Source of the DNA: Diplosphaera chodatii
Lineage: Eukaryota > Chlorophyta > Trebouxiophyceae > Prasiolales > Stichococcaceae
Direction of reading: 5' to 3'
DNA: 64,000 nt
Assembly (NCBI GenBank): GCA_032358165.1
Contig: JAALGY010000052.1
Span: 2,046,001-2,110,000 of the forward strand
Of the stretch, positions 34,201-50,310 are shown one piece after another; position 1 is the first letter of the stretch; every line of letters begins with the position of its first letter. A program made the translations under genes and the position numbers. A model generated the notes under the pieces. That model was given only the letters and a program-made list of their open reading frames with translations, was not told where the DNA came from and ran no database searches.

Positions 34201-36876
34201 GTAGAGGAACTTCACCGCCGCCATCGACCTGCACCGTGTTGAGGGAGCCAACAGGGCACTCACGGCCCAACAGGCGCAGTGATCAGTGATCATTGAGCAG
34301 CTCACCCGCTGTTGGGCCACACGCACACGTCGTTGATGTCGCCCGCGCCCGGTGGCTCGATGGACGTGTACGGCGCGCCGTCCGCCGCGCCCCACACCTT
34401 GACGATCCGGGTGTCCGCGCTGATCACCTTGCGCCCTGCGCTCGCAGCAATGTGACCACACATCACACATCAAGTGCTGGCAACCTGAGATGACCATCCT
34501 TGCAACCAATACTGCAGCCACCGACTGCTGACTGCAGTGCTGCAGTCCCAAGGAAATCTGCAGTAGGCTTTCCTGCATGTTGTCAGCCGCAAGTGCAGAT
34601 TGAGGCATCAGGCAGAACGCTGCCAATGGAAGCGCACCCGCGGTGCCCTCCCCCGAGGTGTGGAACTTGATGTCGGTGATGCGCTGGCCGTACATGTGGT
34701 CCTTTACCACCGTCGGCCGCTGCGCGCGCAGGTCGAACAGCGCGACCAGGCCCCCGGCCGTGCCCACCGCCACGCCCAGCCCCGTGTCGTCGAACCGCAC
34801 CGCCGTCAGCGCCTCGCCCGCCTGCGACCCAGGGTGTGCAGTGCTTTGCAGGGTGAGAGGAACACGCGATGCAGGCGCCGGCAGCCTGCGGGGCGTGTCC
34901 CACGCCACATCGAGATGCACCGGTTGACAGTGTGGCATCACTCCACTGCGCTGCTAGAGCTCAGCCATTCCTGCGACAGTGTCCTCCATGTGCAAGAGAG
35001 GGCACTCTCATGTAAATGACTTGACCCTAGCAGCACGACCGGCAGGCAACCCAGGGGTTCCGAGCCATGCGAGCCCAACCGTGTGCACGAAAATGAATTG
35101 CCGCAATGCTGAGTGACGTGCAAGCGGCTTAGTATTTGTGATGAGCTGCAGCAAGTTGCCGCACATGTGCCTCACCCATGCCAGCAAGTCAGCCGGCTAT
35201 CGTCTGTGTGGTCGGGCCTGCTGCCAGCACATGCTGCCATTTAGAGAGCTTCTACGTAGGCTGCTCACCACGCCGGCCGCTGCCGCCGCGCTGAGGGTGC
35301 CCACGGCGGCGCGCTGCCGGGGGTCGAAGCACTCCAGGCGGCCGTCCTCGCCGGCGACGCCCAGGAGGCCGTGCACCGGGCTCAGGCCCACCTGCAAATG
35401 CACTTGCGGGGTGTCATGGGTCACAGCGTAGGCTGTGTGTGCACCAGCAACTCCCAGACCCCGTGCACGATGTTGTGCTGGCATGTGGCCAGGTCGGTGC
35501 TGTGCTGCTCATTGTTACTAGGGCTGGCGGCTGACGGCGATGACCGTGTTCCATTGGTTTGAAGAAGAGACACTTCTGCAGCTGGACTGCGATTGGTCAA
35601 GGCAGATGCGCGCTGGCCCTCACCGCGTTGGCTGCTGGCGAGGACAGCGGCAGCGGCGCCAGGAAGCGCCCCTCCGACAGGTTCAGCCGGTATGCCTCTG
35701 GCGCGGAGCCCACGATGATCAGGTCTGCGAAGGCAGCGGAACGCTCACGTTCCGAAAGGATGCCTTCACTTTCCAGGATCATATTTGAAGGCATGCAGAT
35801 GCGGTGGCGGCCCAGTTTGCGGGGGTGGATGTGGCAGCCACCCTTGAAAGCGCACCCGCGGTGCTGGGCACATACGCAAGGTCGCGGCCGGCGGTGGGGA
35901 TGCGGGTGCGGTAGTGCGCGCCGTACTTGGCGTGCAGGCACACCGACCGGTCCGCGCACAGGAACGCCGCCTTGGCGTAGTCCTCCGACAGAATCTGTGC
36001 GAACGCGGGGGAAACCCGATTTGAGCACATCAGCACTACAGGGAGGTCCGCCTTTGTTGCTTCGCTGCTGCACGTGCCTCTGCCTGGGAAGCGTGCATCC
36101 CCTAGCAATGAGCCCTCTACAGTACCAAAGCCATACCCATGTGGAAGCAACAAGCGGCCCACCTGGAAGTCGACCACCTCGGAGTCCAGGTGCCGCTCGA
36201 ACTTCATGCCCAGCTGCCCCAGCTCATACACCCGCACCTGCCCGCAGCAAGCACATGTCAGCATGTTGCCTAGCATGAGCAGCTGACAGAGTGGCGCCGA
36301 TGGCTGTGACCCTAGCTTTATTGCCGTGTGCTCTGCGGCACGGGATTCCTCTGCCATGTGCAACGATGGTCTGACAAATGGCTGCTTGGCTCGTCTGTAG
36401 TGCGAGGACATCTGCAGAGAGCTGGCAAGCGCCGTGGCTCCACTGTATCGGGCAGTGGCGTCTGGACTTCAGTTCTCACCCGCGGCGGGTGGGTGCCGCT
36501 GGCAAACAGGAAGTTGCCGTCGGGCGACAGCTTCAAGCGCTGGCAGGCGCCCGGGAAGCCCAGGTCCTGCACCAGCTCGATGCGGCGCGCGTAGTTGGGG
36601 TCCCGCTTCGCGGCGCGCGCCTTCTTCTCCGACAGCCACGCCGGCAGCGCCTTGGCGCCCGCCACGCTGTACACCTGCGGCCATTGGCAGTACGGCGGTC
36701 GCTGCTTGGCTGGCATGGTGCAGTGCTGGCCCAGCAACGAGCTCCGCAAGAGTTCCAGAGCCGGTTGGCTGTGCACAGAGCACACGCGAGAAGCGCGAAG
36801 CGCAGGCATGCATGTTGCATGTTGCCTGCCGCTGCACCTTGACGCCATCCGGCGCCGACAGCGTCAGGCCCGCCAT
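31275..36876 (-). CDS. NOL10: NOL10/Enp2-like WD-repeat nucleolar protein
   Basis: NOL10 (yeast Enp2) is a WD40 protein of the small-subunit processome needed for early 18S rRNA maturation. The gene starts at the ATG at 36876; exon 1 (36876-36838) encodes MAGLTLSAPDGVK. Successive exons give VYSVAGAKALPAWLSEKK, IELVQDLGFPGACQRLKLSP, ASGTHPPRVRVYELGQLGMK (spliced), FERHLDSEVVDFQ, LCADRSVCLHAKYGAHYRTR, IPTAGRDLAYVP, YRLNLSEGRFL, GLLGVAGEDGRLECFDPR, GGLVALFDLRAQRPTVVKDH, YGQRITDIKFH, DTRIVKVWG, FIPSLGPAPPWAAFLEG, GHLVGTPLLRAYMHGFFLDN, EPFAYETYRQQRIEAKLDAQ and MFEDRAFEVDLDAEEYKQL. These follow the NOL10 order. The C-terminus is acidic (SDSAEDAGSSEEEEE) and then strongly RGG-rich from about 31510 down to the TGA at 31275. 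The RGG tail is longer than I expect for the family and is a likely RNA-binding or nucleolar-targeting region. Confidence 0.92.
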
Positions 36877-37498
36877 GGCGCCGTGCGCTATCTGGTCATC
36901 GTCTGTCTGCCAGCAGCCACACAGCAACGCTTTGCCGACCTTCGAGCCGCTTAATGCAGAAGGCTGCACCTGCTCCGAGAGCGATGGCTATCAACCCAGC
37001 GACCCAAAATCTTCAAGCAAACTGATGCACGGTGTTGCCATAGATATCTTGTTGCTGTGAGTAGAGCTGAGCAAACTGTTGGAACCTGTCGGAGCTGCGA
37101 ATGTGAAGTGGTACGCGTGAAACATGTCAGACAGGTCTCGGACTGGCCGCCAGTGCATGACGGCTGCAACGCCTTGCACCAAACCAAACGCTATCTTGCT
37201 ATCTCACTCACGTGCCATAACGAGGCCAAAGGTTGGAGCATCGGCCAGCCGTTGGAAGCTTTGGTAGCAGTAACAAGCATCTGCTCGGGTACATCAGCTG
37301 CAGTCGCTGGGCCAAACTGTCTCGCCTGAGCAGCATCCTGCAGTCAGCAACACCGGTTGTAGAAATCGTGGTGTTTTTTTCCATTGATGACTGCATAGTT
37401 CTGCCACTCGCCGTTCACAGAAGGGGTTAACCTTTGCACACACAAGAGCGCTGTAGCGCCTGCACACTTGGCCATCCCCGGCTGTGGCTCATCTGAGC
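36877..37498. promoter_or_regulatory. Shared divergent promoter region of NOL10 and DBP3
   Basis: These 622 bases lie between the NOL10 ATG (minus) and the DBP3 ATG (plus). Both products act in nucleolar ribosome assembly, so coordinate expression from this region is plausible. A short T-run (gtgttttttt) lies near 37371. I cannot assign specific factor sites. Confidence 0.5.
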
Positions 37499-42128
<4,630 letters not shown>

Positions 42129-42682
42129 GCAGAAGACATGGACGGGTGTAGTGCCGGCACTTATATGAGCATACGGTGCTCGAGGTGCTGGCAGCAGCAC
42201 ACGCTACGGGCTTGGGACATGGTTGGCGGCGCCGCACAGCTAGAGAAGTCAACAGCGCAGCTGGAACAGGGCGCAGAGGGGACGCGCGCCCCAGCGGTAG
42301 CGTGCTCAGACCCGTTCACGTCTATCAGTTGATATTGTCACAGACTAGGCACCTGGCATGACGCATCAGACAGCCTTCAGAAAACGGTGTCTTGGCCCAG
42401 CAGTTGCAAGCAGAAATCCTGACAGAACACATCACGTGGCCAAGCCAAGCCTACGGCCTGGTTCCCTGGTACATAGTAGTTTACCCTTCCCTTTCCACTT
42501 CGTGACAGCTCCACCAAGCCCACATAGCCCAGCATCCATGTAGAAAGAGGGGCATGAATGCAGCTTTGACTCACGTTACTAGGGCAACGCTGAAGCTTTG
42601 AGATGGCTGGGTGATGATGATTGGACCTGCTGTTCAGGCATGAGAGGGCTGTTTCACTGGCGTTGCCTGCGGACGGGCTGGA
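42129..42682. other. Intergenic region between DBP3 and METTL24-like gene
   Basis: This 554-bp gap between plus-strand genes holds the DBP3 3' UTR and the next promoter. I see no coding exon or repeat. Confidence 0.5.
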
Positions 42683-45001
42683 ATGTCATCGGCAGCAAGG
42701 TTCAGAAGGAAGCTGCTGGTCACAGGCGTGCTGAGCGGTGCGGCGCTGCTGATTTGCTGGCTTGCAGCACGCACAGGGTCGGGTGCGAGCCGTACCAGGG
42801 TGGCGGAAGATCTGGCGGCAGCCTCCACGGCTCCCGCTGATGAGCAGGCAATGCCGGCTGCCTAGTCGTGCCGAAACATCAGCAGCAGACGCCCAGGCTA
42901 AATAGACCTCAGTTGACTTGTGTCGAGCCCAAGCTCATGCATGACAGCACCACCATCCTGGAGATGTTTGGATGTTGCCATGAAGGCAGCGATCTGTTGA
43001 CTGCTCGTGCTTAGATGTGTCGAATGGCTTTATTTTGGCAGGCCTGCACTAACAGCCGTGCTTCCAAGCTGGCTCTGTACGAGCGGGAATCAGCACTGAG
43101 GTGCGGAGCTCCGCTCACCTCTGCGGCATCACAGACAATCTGCTGAAGCATTGCACACTGCTGCAGAGTCCGCGCGCGTCTGGCTGCCCCACTCAGTGAG
43201 CAGCATCACACATAGATGTCCCCTCCCGCTCGCCGGCCATCCATGTGCATGGTTGGTATGATGTGCACATTGGCTCTGTGCGCAGGTGGCAGTACCTGCG
43301 GCAGCATGAGGCGGCCCTCGGGCTGGAGGATGTGTGGGACCTGATGGCGCCGCTGTGGCAATGCGACGGCCCGCTTGAGCGCATCGGCTTCGTCTTGGAT
43401 GGAGGTCCGTCTTGAAAGCGCTTGCAACGCCGCCCACCAAGTGTGCAGCACGTGACCAGATGTAGAGTGTCATGGTGGCAAACTGCTCGTCCTGCACTTG
43501 TGCCGGGTGATCATTCGGTCCATGTGCTCTGCAGCACTGCTGTTGTGTGGGCTGCATGCTTGCAGGCAAGTGGATGTGTGATGTGAACCGCACGCTGGCA
43601 CAGCAGCCCTGCGTGGTGCTGAGCATGGGGTCAGCCGGCCACACAGACTTCGAGGCGGGCATCCTGCAGCGGGCACCCCAGTGCCGGGTGATGTCTGCAT
43701 TGCACACTGTTGACCAGTGTGTTTGGCCTCGACTTGCTGCTCTTGTGCAAGGCCTTCATGTGCCATGTAATCACCGGCTGTGCAGGCGCTTGTCATCGGT
43801 CAAGAGGCCAACACAACATCCATGCTGTCCAGGTGCACACATACGACCACACCCTCACGCCGCAGCTCCAGGCGGCTGTAGCCAGCATCCCCAGCATCAC
43901 CTTTCATCCCATGGGCATCACCGGGTGAGCAACACGCTGCCCAGATCTGGCAGATATAATGTCCGCACCCATGCTGCTACAGGGCGCCTGCTGCGACGCT
44001 GCGGAGCTGAAGCATCCATGTGTACATCACTCTTACATGGGAAGTATGCACATGTCATACGTAGTTCATATACACACACAGTAAAGCATGGGCTCCAGAT
44101 CCTGCACCATCAGCATCGGTTGGATCCACATTGCAGGATATCTGTGCTGGAGGCAATGCGGCGGGGCGAGGTCGCAACTGCGCCATACACAGCAGACAAC
44201 TTCACAACGGTTCAGGGTGCCATGGCAGCTGCCGGCACGGACTGGGTGGACGTCCTGAAAATTGACATCGATGGTGCACAGGCTCATCTTCATACCCACC
44301 CAGAGCAGCCTTGCTACAAGCTTCTGGCCAGTGCGGTGACCTATCGGATGGGCATGTTTGCTTGTAGGGAGTGAATGGCCAGCGTTTCACGAGCTGCTGG
44401 CCAGCAACAGCAGCACTCCGATCGCACAGGTTTGCCTGCCATTTGGGCTTTGGTGTTCATGCTGACCTTGCTGAAGGGAATGCATGCTGCCTGAAGACCA
44501 TGCATGGTTGACCAAGAGGAACAGCTTGCAGACAACATTACCACTACACTCCATTACGGCAGGTGTTGATCGAACTGCACCCGCTGGAGCTTGCAAAGTA
44601 TTCAGCCTTATACCCTGGCAACGTGGTGCAGTCTGTGGCTTCCTTCTTCGAGGGCATGCGGTAGCGGCCTACAAACGATTGTGGTTTTGCTCCGCCAGAC
44701 TGGCGTCATTCAGCCAGATCGACACTCTTACGCCACCTGCTGCTTATGCAAGGATTACATGATGCAAGCCAGCATCGACACATAGCACATCAGCTGCAGT
44801 CATGGCTGCAGGCGGCATGGGTACAGAGTATTTGCCAACGAGCCGAACTTACACGCAAGCAGCGCGGTCAACTACATCGAGTACAGCTTCATCAAGGTGG
44901 ACCAGTGGGGGCGTGCAGTCGGTCGGCGGGGGCCTGCGCAACCAATCGATGAGGCAATGATGCCCTCAAGCGTCATGGTGTTCATCGGCGGGAAATGTTG
45001 A
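42683..45001 (+). CDS. Membrane-anchored METTL24/FkbM-like methyltransferase domain protein
   Basis: The protein is a probable type II membrane protein with a SAM-methyltransferase-like domain; substrate unknown. Exon 1 (42683-42847) encodes FRRKLLVTGVLSGAALLICW, a short cytosolic basic region and one transmembrane helix, then an Ala-rich stalk ending in a GC donor (cag|gcaatg at 42848). Later exons encode YLRQHEAALGLEDVWDLMAP, GGKWMCDVNRTL, CVVLSMGSAGHTDFEAGILQ (the SAM-binding Gly loop position), VHTYDHTLTPQLQ, FHPMGITG, DWVDVLKIDIDG, SEWPAFHELLASNSSTPIAQ, VLIELHPLEL and EYSFIKVDQW. This order matches the METTL24 / DUF-type methyltransferase-like family of animals and many protists: a GGKWVC-like start, a VHTFDPT-like strand and a KIDIEG-like strand. 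Some internal exon borders are tentative. The stop TGA is at 44999-45001, converging on the U-box gene. Confidence 0.75.
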
Positions 45002-45230
45002 TGGCAGCTGGCTAACACATCAGTGACGAATAGTGAAAATGAGTTGCAAGTTGAAAAGTGTTGGTGTAGCAGCAGTACAAAAGGTGCTGTTTGGATCGGC
45101 TCAGGAAAACCGGAGTTGTCTGCCAATCAACGTCCTGTCCAGCCACACATGCAAGTCGCGGAGTTGAATCAAACTGAGTATGTATCCGCATATAGTACAC
45201 TGCAAGGGATCGGTCAAGAGTCAGCTGCCT

Positions 45231-46989
45231 TCAGAGGTACAGTGCTACGAGCAGGACCCCCACAATTGTTACAGCTGCAATGGCAGGAAGCCTGCGGCTG
45301 GGTATCTGCATCCTGGTGTCGTGCACTGCAGCACCCGTCAGCGGGGATGTGTTGTGCTCTCTGAACCATTGCGAAATGGCCCTTTTCTCGTAACTGTGCC
45401 CATCCTCTGTGATCACAGGATCTCGCATGACATCCTGCAAGCAGCACAGACATGACGCAGATGTGCAGATGGCCATGGCGAGAGGCTGAATATTGTATAT
45501 CTGCAAGTGCAGCGGACAACTAAGCACACAGCACTTCGTTCAATGCTGTGCTGCAAGCAACTGAAACGCACGTGCGCAATAATGGGGCAGGTGAGCAGCT
45601 GCTTTGGCTTTGTCAGCATGTCGGCGTTCAGCACTCCTGCTCCAGAGGTGCCGCTCCCAGTGGCACTGGTATATACATCCTGCACAGTCGCACGCTTATG
45701 CCCCTATTATTCGGGATTGCTGTGGGTCGTGAGCATGATCAGGCGCTCTGTTTTGCGGCATGCAGCACCAGCACTTACGGCTGCTGGCAGTGCAGGCAGG
45801 TCACCTCGTGTGCAGGCGCAGGCCCAGGGCTGCTGACATTTGGTGCGCTGCCGCGGTTGAAGGACCCTGCTGTCAGCGATGATGTCAGCATTCAGTTGCT
45901 TCGGAAGCTCAACCAGGACGGGTGCAAAGCTAAAGGCCAAATACATCACCAGGTAGCATCATATATAAGTCTGTACCGGAAGAGGAGTCTGCTGGAGAAT
46001 GGTCCTGCAACCGCCTCATCTGCGCCCGGTGTTTGGCCCCATCCAAGTGCTGCCGGAGCTGAGCCTGACTGTTGCATATGATTCCGCACTCAGTGCATGA
46101 TCTCTCACGCACTCTGCGCGCTGCTGCACTCTGCAGGTTGCACATCGTTGGTCAAGAGATGCCAAGCGCACGATGGCTAGTTGTGCATTGATACGTGTAT
46201 GCGTGCCACTGTATAGCAACCAGCTCATGTGCATCAAGGGAGAATGGTCCTGCAGCCGCCTCATCTGCGCCCGGTGTTTGGCCCCATCCAAGTGCTGCCG
46301 GAGCTGAGCCTGACTGTTGCATACGATTCCGCACTCAGTGCATGATCTCTCACGCACTTTGCGCATGGCCTCATCCATCTTGGTTGCCATGTGCGCTGCT
46401 GCACTCTGCAGGTTGCACATCATTGATCAAGAGATGTTGAACGCACGATGGCTAGTTGTGCATTGATGCGTGTATGCGTGCCACTGTACAGCAACCAGCT
46501 CATGTGCATCAAGGGAGAATGGTCCTGCAGCCGCCTCATCTGCGCCCGGTGTTTGGCCCCATCCAAGTGCTGCCGGAGCTGAGCCTGACTGTTGCATATG
46601 ATTCCGCACTCAGTGCATGATCTCTCACGCACTTTGCGCATGGCCTCATCCATCTTGGTTGCCATGTGCGCTGCTGCACTCTGCAGGTTGCACATCATTG
46701 ATCAAGAGATGTTGAGCGCACGATGGCTAGTTGTGCATTGATGCGTGTATGCTTGCCGCTGTCTAGCACCCAGCTCATGTGCATCAAGGAATTGGGTGTT
46801 TGCATCTGTCGAGGCAAGTGATCGCATCCACAAGCTACGTAGGAGTGGTACAAACCCCTTGGGCAGGGGCAACACCTATGCGGAAATACGTGGCTGACCA
46901 CCTGATCAACATGAACCAAATCATACTTATCATCCTCATCATCTTCATCGTCAGTTGAATTGAACGGCGGCGGCAACCGTGTTACAGTC
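45231..46989 (-). CDS. U-box protein with U1-type zinc finger and C-terminal membrane anchor; N-terminus unresolved
   Basis: This is a probable E3 ubiquitin ligase on a membrane. The most 5' exon I can support (46989-46902) encodes TVTRLPPPFNSTDDEDDEDD and then KYDLVHVDQ; its first residue is not an ATG, so the true start is upstream. A zinc-finger exon beginning at 46134 encodes CTECGIICNSQAQLRQHLDG followed by AKHR, a C2H2 finger of the U1/matrin RNA-binding type. It ends in phase 1 (SSSG|gtacag) and joins an exon reading GSFNRGSAPNVSSPG then HEVTCLHCQQP, followed by MLTKPKQLLTCPI. The last exon encodes the U-box, DVMRDPVITEDGHSYEKRAI and SQWFREHNTSPLTGA. It ends with AIAAVTIVGVLLVALYL, a tail-anchor helix right before the TGA at 45231. 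The exact join at CPI is unclear: the possible splices leave the CPI-to-VM spacing one residue off the usual. Confidence 0.6.
45995..46790 (-). repeat. 275-bp tandem repeat carrying duplicated zinc-finger exons
   Basis: Two full 275-bp units (46175-46449 and 46450-46724) are nearly identical. They are flanked by a partial unit at 45995-46174 and another at about 46725-46790. Each full unit contains the acceptor side of the intron plus most of the zinc-finger exon (starts at 46680, 46405 and 46134), encoding MATKMDEAMRKVRERSCTEC and the rest of the finger. The innermost copy (46134) has lost 36 bases in frame, removing MATKMDEAMRK-type residues. The duplication boundary falls inside the finger exon, so copies 1 and 2 have no obvious matched donor. 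Confidence 0.9.
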
Positions 46990-47448
46990 CTGTAGACAGA
47001 ATACCTTGGTCACGACTGCTCGCCAGGTAGCACTCTGCTGTTAGCCTCAATCTGGCACATGGTTATGCTGCAAAGGGGGTCACTGCACACCAGATGTGCT
47101 GTTGTAGAAGACATCATCCGATCGCTGATTGTAACTGAAGTAGTGAGCCGCATGTGGCAAACAGCGTATTTTAGCATCAACATGTGCTGAGCACCGATGC
47201 ATACGGGTGCTGAGCACGCACAGGCGACCTGTCAGTCAAAACCTGCATAACTTTGGGCATTGTATCAGACACTCCAGGTGCAGATGCAGGGGGTAAAGGT
47301 AGGAAAAGAACCGCAAGTGATGTCACTCAGCAGCCTGTTGTTGGGTGGTGTTGAAAAACACCATTGTGTGGGTGGGTGAGTAGGGTGTGCCGCGGTAATC
47401 ATCCACCGCCCTTTGTCGCTGTCACTTATGCTGTCTTTTGTTTGTCAG

Positions 47449-47480
<32 letters not shown>

Positions 47481-47530
47481 GCTGCTGCCGCTGCTGCTGC
47501 CGCTGCTGCTGAAGCCGCTGCTGCCTGAAT
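47449..47530. repeat. (CTG/CAG)n trinucleotide microsatellite
   Basis: An imperfect CTG run with CCG interruptions occupies this stretch on the plus strand (CAG on the minus). On the minus strand, one frame (from an ATG at 47611) reads Gln-rich, WPHQQQPQQVQQIQ, then a long Ala run. It could be a low-complexity N-terminal exon of the U-box gene. On the plus strand it would read poly-Leu. Coding status is open. Confidence 0.7.
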
Positions 47531-47611
47531 CTGCTGCACCTGCTGCGGCTGCTGCTGGTGCGGCCAGGTTGCTGTTACTGAGAAAAGCAGAGGTGCTGAC
47601 TGGCTGGGCAT

Positions 47612-50310
47612 GCCACCGGCCCTGGCATCATTTCATACAGGGTGCACAGCAGATTGCCATCAGCAATGCATATCCAACAAGAAAGATGGTCTGGGAAAGC
47701 AAACCTCGGGGTTCAGCCCCAGCCAGCGCCTGCATCACGAGGCAGGTTTGCTGGTTTCTCCCAAGGCGTGACGCCAAGCGTGCAACCAGCTCCGGATGGG
47801 CCTGTACAGTCAGCAAGACCAGCGTCATAGGATGCACAGTAGTAGGTGTGCCTCGGCATTCTCACTCAAGTGACCAGCACGACAGCCAGCCAACTTAGTA
47901 CGCTGGACCTATGATAGCCAGCTCAGCCTCAGTAAACTGACGCCAGACTCGGGGGATAGGCACAACGTAACGTGCACCAGAGCACTGCATACCACACTTG
48001 CTGCAGATCACACCAACACTGTCACTGATAATTGCAGTGCATCAACCAGCAGTATGCAGCACCTTTTGGCGGGTCCTGTTGGACTACCCTCGTTTGAGAT
48101 GACGAGTGTGCTGTGGCACATACTCCGCACTGCTGCACAGCGGCGCCTGCAGACCGCTAATCCCGCATCTCTTCTCAGGGGCACTCACCCACCTGCTGCA
48201 TGAAACATCACCGTCATCCCTGTGACCAAGCATGCAGGAAGGAGATGCTGATGCGGCCAACTGCTTCTTCCGCCGGTCCCCTACCACATGACATGCTGCT
48301 GCGCACAGGACTCTCCTGCTGCACCCTCTGCGTCAGTGGTCTGCTGTAACCCTACACTTTTTTGTTGTGAGAATCTTCTTGCTCACCTGCAAGCGGGCAA
48401 GTAGCTGCAGCGCCCCCTGAGCGGCTTCAGACGCAGGCCTGCAGGCGCCGCGGCGCATCGGCTCCATCCATCGATGCTGGGCTTGAGCGGGACGGTGCGC
48501 ATCACCTGGACCGGGCAGCATCAGGACACTGCAGTGGCTGCGGGCACCCGGCATCTCACATGCGCTGGCGTGCGCTGCAGACTGATACTTGAACACAATG
48601 CAGCCAGCCAGCATCAGGATGGCGTGCTTTATGGACGTGGCAGGTGCTCCCAGGCACAGGATACAGGTCACAGTTGAGTCAGGCGCACCGTGCTGTCCGC
48701 GGCAGCGGGCAGGCGGCCGGAGACGTCCCCGGCCTCGGGACAACGGGCTGAATCCCATGAGCAGCGCCGCTTCATCTAGCTGCGGACGCAAGAGCACCAC
48801 CAAGATGTTAAACAGGGTCCAGAGCCTCTGTCTGTGCGCGAGATGGAGCCAAATCTGGTGACTTGAAAGCATGCAGCAGGTCAGCAGCCAGATGTACCTA
48901 TCCGCGGCGAGCCCCCTGCCACGCTGTAGGATTGGCCGACAAGGGCTTGGCCGACAAGCCTGCGCATGTGGCAGATGTCACTCAGACACATTAGTCTCTC
49001 GCAGTGTGGCACTGGTGCATCTTGATATGAGCACCTGAGGGTGCGTCCTGGCTGATAGGCCCCAGCATATGTTTGGGTGGCAGGACCTTTTGCACACCAA
49101 TTCGTGCTGCATACGCACCAAGCATGCTTGCAGCCAAACGCGCAACTCTCCCACGGACTCCACGTCCGGAAATGCACTTGCTCTGCCGCCACCATCAATA
49201 CCCGCAGCCAATTGCTCCTGCATTACATACTGGCAGCCGTACATGTTTCTTGATACAACTGTGAACTTTTGAGGAGAGGGAGTGTTGCACCACGACTGAG
49301 ACCATGGCCCGCTCTGGGGCAATATAGACTGTCATAAGCACATGCAAATCGCGCAGGCAGGCATTCATCCATCAGCATAGGCCCACCTGGCATGTGGCGC
49401 AGGGGCGCGGTGGGCCAGGATAGGGTGGGGGAGGCAAAGTACCAATTGTAGTACCAAGGGCCTGGTTGGCCGTGATGCAAGATAAGCCATGCAACTCCGC
49501 CATTCCTGCTGCTGCCGCTTGTCGCTGCTGCTACTGCTGCCGTGGGCAACCCCGCCACACTTGAGAGGCATCTACCGCAGGCTGGGAGCAGTGTAGCTGC
49601 CCTGGTTTGGCCCCAGCCGCTCAGGGCACCGCTGCAAGTATTGTACACTGACCAGAGAGGTACCACCCACTGTCGAGATCAAAACCTGCATGAAGGGTGG
49701 ACGAGAGAGTCATCGTGGTGCTGCAGCTAGCAGCCATGTTGGTAGCCATCCCTGGTGAACGGATACATTCGCTGCTCAAAACCCAACATTGCAGCAATCG
49801 TCTGCAGAGCACTCACCAAGCAAGATCACCCTTTTTGGTGACAAGCAAATGCCGATGCGCATGCCCCGGGGGCACTGCAGTATCAGGCCAAGGAGTCAGG
49901 TCTTGCCATCCCTATTCGTAGAAGAACTTAAGGGCAGTACGATCTGGTCAATGATTCACGTTTGATGAGCGAAGCAGGCAGCTGCATGTCTCACGGCAGT
50001 TTTCGGTGAGCGTTGCCAAACAATGGTCGCAATAACTTCTGCGCCTGCAAGCCACATGCAGTCTCGGTCAGCCTTGTCTAACCGCTGCCACATGTCACGC
50101 ACGTCGCATGCATCTCAACGATGCTGAAGCGTTGTCTGAACAGCGCACTTCCATGCACCAAAGCCACGCATGCACACAACGAATCTAGTGCCAGGCTGCG
50201 CCATCGCTATGCCTGCAGCATCAGCATACCCACCGTTAGCAGGCCCTGCAGGTACTGTGCACATGCGCTGGCAGAACATGCTGTCGAGACCTCTGCAGCG
50301 GCCGGAGCCG
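47612..50310. other. Unresolved region with conflicting possible exons
   Basis: I cannot assign a gene here. Stretches that look coding but that I cannot join are: plus 47700-47830 (PQPAPASRGRFAGFSQG, ending in a stop); minus about 48420-48830 (ILVVLLRPQLDEAALLMGFS, and a later part ending at a good donor, cttgcag|gtgagc); minus about 49130-49230 (ASAFPDVESVGELRVWLQ); plus about 49530-49660 (VGNPATLERHLPQAGSSVAA, then LVWPQPLRAPLQVLYTDQR with a donor gtacca). None matches a family I know. Genes on both strands, or one gene with decayed remnants, are both possible. Confidence 0.3.

Noticed and set aside
45571..45620. Plus-strand MGQ-gtgagc start resembling a myristoylated protein
   Set aside because: It is antisense to the U-box gene exon, and the following frame has no supported continuation.
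47413..47898. Plus-strand open frame starting with poly-Leu
   Set aside because: The Leu run is simply the CTG microsatellite. The rest has no family features.
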